From: CAYRQF01 sp964615845
GTDB taxonomy: Bacteria > Patescibacteriota > Minisyncoccia > Phycocordibacterales > CSBR16-119
Assembly (NCBI GenBank): GCA_964615845.1
Contig: CAZTRC010000012.1
Coordinates: 1 to 19,292, forward strand
Reading direction: 5' to 3'
Length of the DNA: 19,292 nt
Below, one piece after another: positions 14,566 through 19,292 of the stretch. Below the pieces are notes generated by a model. It saw only the letters and a list, made by a program, of their open reading frames with translations, had not been told where the DNA came from and searched no databases. The number at the start of each line of letters is the position of its first letter. Position 1 is the stretch's first letter. Both the position numbers and the translations under genes were made by a program.

Positions 14566-15018
14566 TTAAAATAATTCATCAACGACATTTTTGACATCCC
14601 CACCATCAGCTTTGCCTTTTAGGTCTTTCATCAAAGCGCCGACGAGCATACCCTTTTTCGTCGGATCTGTGGCACCAAGCTCGGCCTTCTTAGCCTCGGC
14701 AAATTTCCTGATGTCTTCGACTGACATCATTTCAGGCAAGAATTCAGTGAGAATGGCGAGTTCCTTGGCTTCATTTTCAGCCAAGTCTTCGCGGCCACCG
14801 GTTTTGAACTGGGTAATGGACTCCTTTCTTTGTTTCGAAAGCCTGGTGATGACGGCTACAGCCTCTTCGTCAGTGAGGAGGTCGGTCGGCTTTCTCTTGG
14901 TCGCCACGAGTTCATTGGTAAAAGCCGAAGAAATGCCTCGCATGACGAGAAGCCGAGTTTCGTCGTGAGCCTTCATGGCAGTCTTGATATTTTCCTTTAT
15001 TTGTTCGTGAAGTGTCAT
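14566..15018 (-). CDS. yqeY: GatB/YqeY domain-containing protein
   Basis: The 150-aa protein has the YqeY layout: an N-terminal helical part (LHEQIKENIKTAMKAHDETRLLVMRGISSAFTNE), TDEEAVAVITRLSKQRKESITQF, then the GatB-tail-like region with LAILTEFLPEMMSVEDIRKF and KGMLVGALMKDLKGKADGGDVKNVV. The C-terminal domain resembles the tRNA-contacting tail of GatB, so a tRNA-related role is likely but unproven. It starts a four-gene unit from a leaderless promoter shared back to back with the exonuclease gene. Confidence 0.93.
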   Translation of the reverse strand: MTLHEQIKENIKTAMKAHDETRLLVMRGISSAFTNELVATKRKPTDLLTDEEAVAVITRLSKQRKESITQFKTGGREDLAENEAKELAILTEFLPEMMSVEDIRKFAEAKKAELGATDPTKKGMLVGALMKDLKGKADGGDVKNVVDELF

Positions 15019-15024
15019 ACAGGT

Positions 15025-15033
15025 ATTCTACCA
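15025..15033 (-). promoter_or_regulatory. Extended -10 promoter, leaderless start of yqeY
   Basis: TGG-TAGAAT on the minus strand, six bases (ACCTGT), then the ATG at 15018. Confidence 0.68.
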
Positions 15034-15037
15034 AAAA

Positions 15038-15046
15038 TGTTACAAT
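15038..15046 (+). promoter_or_regulatory. Extended -10 promoter, leaderless start of the exonuclease gene
   Basis: TGT-TACAAT, six bases (CTTTCC), then the ATG at 15053. Only four bases separate this element from the divergent yqeY element. Confidence 0.68.
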
Positions 15047-15052
15047 CTTTCC

Positions 15053-15775
15053 ATGCAAAAGAAATTACTTTTCCTCGACACCGAAACAACCGGCAATATG
15101 CCAACGGATCATTTGTGCCAACTTTGTTACAAAATTGGCGATGAAATCGTAAGCGAAATGTACAAACCACCTATCCCAATCAGCATCGAATCTATGGCCA
15201 TCCATCACATCACCGAGAAAATGGTCGAGGGCAAACCGGCCTTCAAGGAAAGCCACGAATGGCAGGCGCTCCAAGAGATGTTTCAGAAAGACGAAACCAT
15301 TTTTGTCGCACACAATGCCAAGTTCGATGTCTCGATGCTGGAGAAAGAAGGTTTGAAACCAACCAAAGTCATCGACACGTATCGTGTTGCGCGTCACCTC
15401 GATCCCGACGGCAAGATTCCATCGTACCGGCTCCAATATTTGCGTTACTTTCTCGGCATCGAAATCGAAGCGACGGCTCACGATGCCAAAGGCGATGTCT
15501 TGGTGCTTGAAAAACTCTTCGAGAGACTCTTGAAGAAAATTATGGAGACAGAAAATTTGTCAGAGGATTCCGCGATCGAACAGATGCTCGATATTTCTTC
15601 GAAGCCAGTTTTGTTCAAATTCATAAACTTCGGCAAGTACAAAAATACAAGCCTTGCCGAGCTTGTCCAAAAAGACGCATCGTATCTCCGTTGGCTCCTC
15701 GACGAGAAAAGAAAAACTCCAGAAGAAGAGGAGGATTGGATTTACACCCTTGAAACATATTTAGAAGTAAGGTAG
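15053..15775 (+). CDS. DEDDh 3'-5' exonuclease (DnaQ / exonuclease X-like)
   Basis: The 240-aa protein has all DnaQ-type exonuclease motifs: Exo I FLDTETTG (Asp9, Glu11), Exo II AHNAKFDVSML (Asp92), and Exo III with His143 and Asp148 in HDAKGD, the DEDDh form. The C-terminal 50 residues (FINFGKYKNTSLAELVQKDASYLRWLL) form the small domain also seen at the end of exonuclease X-like proteins. It is likely a DNA exonuclease in repair or proofreading; there is no polymerase gene nearby. It starts leaderless and may be cotranscribed with the 62-aa membrane protein 22 bases downstream. Confidence 0.9.
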   Translation: MQKKLLFLDTETTGNMPTDHLCQLCYKIGDEIVSEMYKPPIPISIESMAIHHITEKMVEGKPAFKESHEWQALQEMFQKDETIFVAHNAKFDVSMLEKEGLKPTKVIDTYRVARHLDPDGKIPSYRLQYLRYFLGIEIEATAHDAKGDVLVLEKLFERLLKKIMETENLSEDSAIEQMLDISSKPVLFKFINFGKYKNTSLAELVQKDASYLRWLLDEKRKTPEEEEDWIYTLETYLEVR

Positions 15776-15797
15776 AGTATTCACAAAACCTCGCGGC

Positions 15798-15986
15798 ATG
15801 AAAATATTCCTCCTCTCTTTCGCATTCCTGCTGTTCGTACTTCGGGGTCCGATTTTAGACCCGAGTAAGTGGTGGCACATACCAGCTTGTGTGTATGGTG
15901 CATTGGTATTTGCCACCGCCATCTGGATACTCGACAAATTCTACCAGGAAAACGTCGAGACCAGAAGACACCATAAAGCTCACTAG
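15798..15986 (+). CDS. 62-aa membrane protein of unknown function
   Basis: I recognise no family. The protein has two hydrophobic stretches, FLLSFAFLLFVL (about residues 4-15) and IPACVYGALVFATAIWIL (about 28-45), and a charged, histidine-rich tail (NVETRRHHKAH) probably in the cytoplasm. No strong promoter precedes it; TAGAGT near 15773 is weak. A strong terminator follows five bases after its stop, which supports it as the last gene of the exonuclease unit. Confidence 0.6.
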   Translation: MKIFLLSFAFLLFVLRGPILDPSKWWHIPACVYGALVFATAIWILDKFYQENVETRRHHKAH

Positions 15987-15990
15987 CCGA

Positions 15991-16017
15991 AGGGCCCCGC
16001 AAATCTCGCGGGGCCCT
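15991..16017 (+). terminator. GC-rich terminator hairpin between the 62-aa gene and rmuC
   Basis: A perfect 10-bp stem AGGGCCCCGC / GCGGGGCCCT with a seven-base loop AAATCTC, followed by CGTGTTTCT, a weak T-run. The rmuC extended -10 box begins nine bases after the stem. Confidence 0.75.
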
Positions 16018-16025
16018 CGTGTTTC

Positions 16026-16034
16026 TGGTAGAAT
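16026..16034 (+). promoter_or_regulatory. Extended -10 promoter, leaderless start of rmuC
   Basis: TGG-TAGAAT, six bases (ATTGGG), then the ATG at 16041. The -35 position falls within the terminator stem upstream. Confidence 0.68.
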
Positions 16035-16040
16035 ATTGGG

Positions 16041-17029
16041 ATGAACCAATGGATTTTCTTAGTTATCGGACTCCTCGTCGGCTTTATCGCTTTTTCTATT
16101 TTCAAATCCCGGAAGAAAAGCGAGCCCGAGGACCAGAACCTCTTCAAACTTCTCGCCGACGAGATGAAAGACATGCGTCGCACCCTCGACGAACGTCTTC
16201 ACCAATCGAGCGAGAAAATGTACGAGTCTCTCAAATACCAGTCCAGCGAATCCCAAAAACTCATCAAAGAAATTACCCGCGAAATAACCGAAGTCAAAGA
16301 GACTGGCAAGCAAGTCATGGGCTTCACCGACCAGCTCCAACAGCTTCAAAATATGCTGAAGAATCCAAAAAGCCGCGGCATCCTCGGCGAGTATTATCTC
16401 GAGACGCTTCTCAAAAACACCTTGCCGCCCGGCTCATATCAAATGCAGTACCCTTTCCCTGGCGGAGAGATCGTCGACGCCGTGGTGTTCGTCAAAGACA
16501 AAGTCATTCCGATCGATTCGAAATTCTCGCTCGAAAATTACAACCGAATTTCTGACGCCCTCGATCCCTCGGAGAAAGATCGCTTGGAAAAAGTTTTCAT
16601 GAATGACTTGAAGAACAGAATCGTCGAGACGGCCAAGTACATCCGGCCAGCCGACAACACCATGGACTTCGCTTTCATGTTCATCCCGCACGAAGCGATT
16701 TATTATGACCTTATCGTCAACAAAATCGGCGCCATTACCGAAGACACGGAGAATCTAATCCAGCGCGCGGCATCGAAATACAAAGTCATCATCGTTTCGC
16801 CCACCTCTTTCCTCGCGTATCTACAGACAGTGCTCCAAGGCTTGAAGGCTCTCCAGATCGAAGAAAAGGCCGTCGAAATCCAAAAGCGTGTCGGCGAACT
16901 AGGTAAACACATGGGCGCTTTTTATGATTATCACGAAAAACTTGGCAAGAACTTGGGCGTCGTCGTGAACCAATACAATCTCTCGAACAAAGAATTCAAG
17001 AAAATCGACAAGGACGTTATGCGCATCAG
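16041..17029 (+). CDS. rmuC: RmuC-family DNA recombination protein (3' end in gap)
   Basis: RmuC proteins carry a PD-(D/E)XK-like nuclease core and limit rearrangements at inverted repeats in E. coli. Here 329 residues are readable. Residues 3-22 form a membrane anchor (WIFLVIGLLVGFIAFSIF), followed by a coiled coil (about 30-115). The nuclease domain includes KSRGILGEYYLETLLKN, VDAVVFVKDKVIPIDSKFSLENY with the catalytic D...DSK pattern, DFAFMFIPHEAIYY and IIVSPTSFLAYLQTV. The end is lost in the gap at about the expected C-terminus (KIDKDVMRI). It has its own leaderless promoter. Confidence 0.93.
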
Positions 17030-17129
17030 NNNNNNNNNNNNNNNNNNNNNNNNNNNNNNNNNNNNNNNNNNNNNNNNNNNNNNNNNNNNNNNNNNNNNNN
17101 NNNNNNNNNNNNNNNNNNNNNNNNNNNNN
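17030..17129. other. Assembly gap (100 N)
   Basis: Exactly 100 N. It removes the 3' ends of rmuC (plus) and the secreted protein gene (minus), which converge here. Confidence 0.98.
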
Positions 17130-17917
17130 AATTGCGCTTTTCTGACCGCTTCTGGAGTCGCTCCGCCGATAGTCTGAAGGACGATATCACGATCATTTCC
17201 TGCACCTACATATTTGACCTCGCCATTCATGTTGATATCCGATCCGAAATATCCGGAGACTACATTTGTGGGGATAGCTTCGCCGATGTCTTCCAAGATT
17301 TCTTCTCGGTCATTTCCTTCTCCGACATAATTCACAACGCCGTCAAAGTTTGCATCTCCCGGCCAGAGAGTTTGGATACCGCCGATGACCATAGATGCCT
17401 CAGTTCCAAAAAGAGGTACACGATGTAAATCAACTCTTTGCCCGATATTCATCGGCGATGCAGTCATGACAGCGAGATGGTTTCGATGCTTTAGGACGAC
17501 GTGATAGTAGCCACGCTTGATTGGTATAATTAGAGGCTTCACTCCGTCCGCGCTCACGACGTTGCCATTCGCTTTCAAAAGCGCGCTTGTCGAGTAAGCG
17601 ACCTTCTGCAGATTTTTCGGATTTCGGAGTTCGACAATCACCCAATCGATGATAGCGTTTTTACCTGTTGCCTCGAAAACTGATTCGTCGGCCACAGCTT
17701 GCTCGCCAGATGTAAATTTATAACCGAGCGCAGTATATGGCTCACGTGTCGGCACAAGCCCGTTGACGCGAAGTCCATCAGACATGAGGGATGTTTCTTC
17801 TTGATAGACTCCACCCAAAAATGCCGTGACTTTGAGAGTCGTGCCCTCGGCTCTCGCGGCAATAGGCCCCACCACCAGGACTACGAGAATTACAATGCTA
17901 AAAATATTTCTCTTCAT
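17130..17917 (-). CDS. Secreted protein with dockerin-like calcium repeats (3' end in gap)
   Basis: Residues 1-262 are readable. A signal peptide is clear (basic start MKRN, hydrophobic core to about 20, cleavage likely after ARA at 23). The domain at about 25-170 (TAFLGGVYQEETSLMSDGLR, EPYTALGYKF, NAIIDWVIVELRNP, YYHVVLKHRNHLAVMT) resembles a surface-protein domain common in Bacteroidota. Two repeats follow: PGDANFDGVVNYVGEGNDREEIL (187-208) and GSDINMNGEVKYVGAGNDRDIVL (225-247), each with a DxNxDG-like calcium loop as in dockerin modules. A cell-surface or exported role is likely; there is no catalytic motif. It follows the membrane protein at 17942-18511 by 24 bases. Confidence 0.78.
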
Positions 17918-17941
17918 GTTTCTTGTTGTTTAAACTATTAA

Positions 17942-18511
17942 TTACCTCACTATCTCCGTCACGTTGATCTTGTACCATTCTTTCCAAACTGGATCAGCAA
18001 CGCCATCTTTGGTTTCTTTCATTTTCACCACCACATTTTCTGATTCCTGGAGTACCACGAATTCTCTCTTTACACCCGAGCCTTCGCATGTAGCGTATGC
18101 AAACGGTATCCCTGTTTCGGATGAAGTATCAATAAAATCCGTTTCGGAGCACGTCCCTGGATGCACACCGAGCTTGTACGGCCGGCCAAAGGCGATGGCG
18201 TTGCCGTTACGAGTGAAGTCTGCAAATTCCATCTTGAGCCATGTCTGATTCGTCCCCGCGACTTCAGTACTCTCGGTATCAAAAATCCATTTCACGCCCG
18301 CAAATGCGTACTCATAATCTCCCGACGAGACTGGTTGCACGACAGACAAAGCCGACGAATCACCCCCTGTTTCTTCTGTGGGCTCTTCAACGACTCGATC
18401 TTTCGGTCCGATAAAAATAATAAGAAGCACTACAACCACTACAACGACTGCCCCAATAATCTTATAAAGACTTCCTCCCTTCTTTCCTCCTCCATTATTT
18501 TGATCGGCCAT
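17942..18511 (-). CDS. Membrane-anchored protein of unknown function
   Basis: I recognise no family. The 189-aa protein has a glycine- and lysine-rich cytoplasmic start (NNGGGKKGG), one valine-rich membrane helix (about residues 17-35), an acidic linker (VEEPTEETGGD) and an outer domain of about 130 residues with YEYAFAGVKWIFDTES, WLKMEFADFTRNGN and two cysteines (GTCSETD, ATCEGSG) that may form a disulfide. It leads a two-gene unit with the secreted dockerin-like protein, suggesting a cell-envelope function. The architecture (anchor, acidic or proline-rich linker, two-cysteine domain) parallels the paralogous pair at 4634-6457 but I see no clear sequence match. Confidence 0.78.
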   Translation of the reverse strand: MADQNNGGGKKGGSLYKIIGAVVVVVVVLLIIFIGPKDRVVEEPTEETGGDSSALSVVQPVSSGDYEYAFAGVKWIFDTESTEVAGTNQTWLKMEFADFTRNGNAIAFGRPYKLGVHPGTCSETDFIDTSSETGIPFAYATCEGSGVKREFVVLQESENVVVKMKETKDGVADPVWKEWYKINVTEIVR

Positions 18512-18520
18512 AATGGGCCC

Positions 18521-18529
18521 ATTTTAGCA
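18521..18529 (-). promoter_or_regulatory. Extended -10 promoter of the membrane protein gene
   Basis: TGC-TAAAAT on the minus strand, nine bases (GGGCCCATT), then the ATG at 18511. The leader would be only two or three bases. Confidence 0.55.
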
Positions 18530-18589
18530 TGGTGGGAAGAAGTGTCCAAAATCTTGCTAAGAGATGTTTTTTGTGTTGTGGTCACAAGT

Positions 18590-18660
18590 AAAATTCCTGA
18601 CAGAATTTTCTCGCGACCCCGCCTCGCGATTTTTGCCTTTCGCTTCGCTCAAACAAAAAT
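18590..18660. repeat. Non-coding stretch with short hairpins
   Basis: Between the membrane protein promoter and the tRNA terminator no gene is seen. The stretch holds a perfect 7-bp hairpin AAAATTC/GAATTTT (18590-18609), a CTCGCGA direct repeat (about 18609-18629) and ATTTTTG/CAAAAAT arms (18629-18635 and 18654-18660). Function unknown; it may be decayed DNA or a processing region. Confidence 0.4.
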
Positions 18661-18682
18661 ATAGCTCCGGCCGTCACAATCT

Positions 18683-18714
18683 CTTAAAAACAAAAAGCGG
18701 TTTTTGTTTTTAAG
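18683..18714 (-). terminator. A/T-rich hairpin downstream of tRNA-Glu
   Basis: Perfect 14-bp arms (CTTAAAAACAAAAA and its complement) around a four-base loop. It begins six bases after the tRNA 3' end on the minus strand. The stem itself supplies the T-run, so it can act in both directions. Confidence 0.65.
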
Positions 18715-18720
18715 TATCTG

Positions 18721-18792
18721 TGACCCTACCGGGAATCGAACCCGGATTTAATCCTTGAGAAGGATCTGTCCTAACCGTTAGACGATAGGGCC
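18721..18792 (-). tRNA. tRNA-Glu (anticodon CTC)
   Basis: On the minus strand the acceptor GGCCCTA pairs with TAGGGTC (one G-T pair). The D arm is GTCT...GGAC with loop AACGGTTA. The anticodon stem GATCC/GGATT encloses TTCTCAA, giving anticodon CTC. The T arm is CCGGG-TTCGATT-CCCGG. The discriminator is A and CCA is not encoded. It would read GAG codons; a TTC-anticodon tRNA-Glu must lie elsewhere. Confidence 0.95.
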
Positions 18793-18805
18793 GCGAAGTT
18801 TCGTA

Positions 18806-18834
18806 ATTCTACACTAAAGTTTTTTCAAAACCAA
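18806..18834 (-). promoter_or_regulatory. Promoter of tRNA-Glu
   Basis: TTGGTT, a 17-base spacer and TAGAAT (18806-18811) on the minus strand. A start near 18799 gives a 5' leader of about seven bases before the mature tRNA end at 18792. Confidence 0.5.
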
Positions 18835-18851
18835 ACAAATAAAAATCCGTT

Positions 18852-18880
18852 TTGACATTCCCGACCTCAAATGTTAGTTT
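18852..18880 (+). promoter_or_regulatory. Sigma70-like promoter of the KAS III-like gene
   Basis: TTGACA (18852-18857), 17-base spacer ending in TGT, and TAGTTT (18875-18880). The -10 is weak but the -35 is consensus and the TGn element is present. A start near 18887 is predicted. Confidence 0.6.
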
Positions 18881-18887
18881 GAGTGAA

Positions 18888-18905
18888 ATGCGACCACACA
18901 AATGA
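18888..18905 (+). CDS. Possible five-codon leader ORF (MRPHK)
   Basis: An ATG seven bases after the -10 box opens a five-codon frame whose TGA overlaps the start of the next gene as ATGA. Spacing matches the leaderless starts elsewhere in the window, so a ribosome could begin here and reinitiate on the KAS III-like ATG at 18902. Too short to be sure; it may be chance. Confidence 0.25.
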   Translation: MRPHK

Positions 18906-19292
18906 ATAGCAGCGGACGAACCAAGCAAATCGCGGGTATTTCTGCGGTGGCGCACTATCTACCACCGTTAGTTAGAACCAGCGCCGAGGTGGAAGAATTG
19001 ATCAACGCCCACCTAAACCCACCCATACCTCCGGGGAGCATCGAGCGCCTCACAGGTATCACCGAACGCCGAATAGCTGGCCCCAGTGAATACAACTCGA
19101 CATTGGCCATAGAGGCTTGTCGTACCCTATTTCAACAAGAATCAATGGATCCGAACGAGGTTCAGCTATTGATTTTTGCAGCGACAGGCCAAGACGTGTT
19201 GGAACCGGCAACGGCCCACATCGTACAAGCCGAGATCGGCACGCACTGCCCCGTCATGGATGTTACCAACGCGTGCAACAGTTTCCTCAATG
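18902..19292 (+). CDS. Ketoacyl-ACP synthase III-like protein (N-terminal part, cut by window edge)
   Basis: The first 130 residues are present. The thiolase-fold KAS III (FabH/OleA) family joins acyl-CoA or acyl-ACP to malonyl-ACP or another acyl thioester. Seen are SAVAHYLPP, RLTGITERRIA (49-59, matching the GIxxR motif), LIFAATGQDVLEPATAHIVQAEIG (90-113) and DVTNACNSFLN (120-130) with the nucleophile Cys125. The NACNSFLN form, rather than AACAGF, leans toward the OleA-like or 'KAS III family' branch than housekeeping FabH. The downstream His and Asn of the triad lie outside the window. Such genes are uncommon in small CPR genomes, and the codons (CTA, CCC, CAC, GCG) differ from nearby genes. 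Confidence 0.82.
   Translation, partial: MNSSGRTKQIAGISAVAHYLPPLVRTSAEVEELINAHLNPPIPPGSIERLTGITERRIAGPSEYNSTLAIEACRTLFQQESMDPNEVQLLIFAATGQDVLEPATAHIVQAEIGTHCPVMDVTNACNSFLN

Noticed and set aside
16019..16555. 178-codon plus-strand frame overlapping rmuC
   Set aside because: It is another frame of rmuC, arginine-rich and low in similarity to any protein type; rmuC itself has the promoter and motifs.
18590..18714. CRISPR-like or integration-site array near the tRNA
   Set aside because: The repeats are short, unevenly spaced and inverted, and there is no integrase gene or duplicated tRNA end.

Overview
The window looks like part of a scaffold (two 100-N gaps) from a Patescibacteria/CPR bacterium, most likely Parcubacteria-like. 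Signs of this are short, tightly packed genes; no recognisable Shine-Dalgarno sequence before any start; frequent apparently leaderless promoters; a split transketolase; a eukaryote-type class I aldolase; many small membrane-anchored proteins of unknown function; and TGA read as stop. The lineage call is inference from gene content only.

Layout. 1-1743 (minus): a 79-aa unknown protein coupled to a truncated FAD-binding oxidase of the GlcD/D-lactate dehydrogenase type. 1762-1861: a long nested inverted repeat beside a terminator. 1879-2397 (minus): a Bacteroidota-like TraR/DksA protein with a degenerate zinc finger. 2540-3532 (plus): a PfkB sugar kinase, then a gap. 3646-11956 (minus) is a central-carbon block. 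In transcription order it runs gatB, gap (GAPDH), rpiB, class I fructose-bisphosphate aldolase, rpe-like, transketolase N-half, membrane protein, DinB-like protein, paralogous membrane protein, transketolase C-half. It covers the non-oxidative pentose phosphate reactions except transaldolase, plus lower glycolysis entry. 12047-12259 (plus): a small unknown gene with a full promoter and terminator. 12315-15018 (minus): yqeY, YvlD/holin-like membrane protein, MYG1-family protein, obg. 15053-17029 (plus): DnaQ/ExoX-like exonuclease, a 62-aa membrane protein, rmuC running into the second gap. 17130-18511 (minus): a membrane-anchored unknown and a secreted protein with dockerin-like repeats. 18721-18792 (minus): tRNA-Glu(CTC). 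18902 to the end (plus): the start of a ketoacyl-ACP synthase III-like gene.

The strongest system-level signal is promoter architecture. Nine gene starts carry an extended -10 box, TGn-TAnA(A/C)T, ending 6 nt (seven cases), 7 nt or 9 nt before the ATG, so transcripts should begin at or next to the start codon. Three monocistronic genes (DksA-like, the 70-aa gene, the KAS III-like gene) instead have a -35 box at 17-nt spacing and a 5' leader, and their codon use is richer in G/C. They look like a separate, possibly acquired class.
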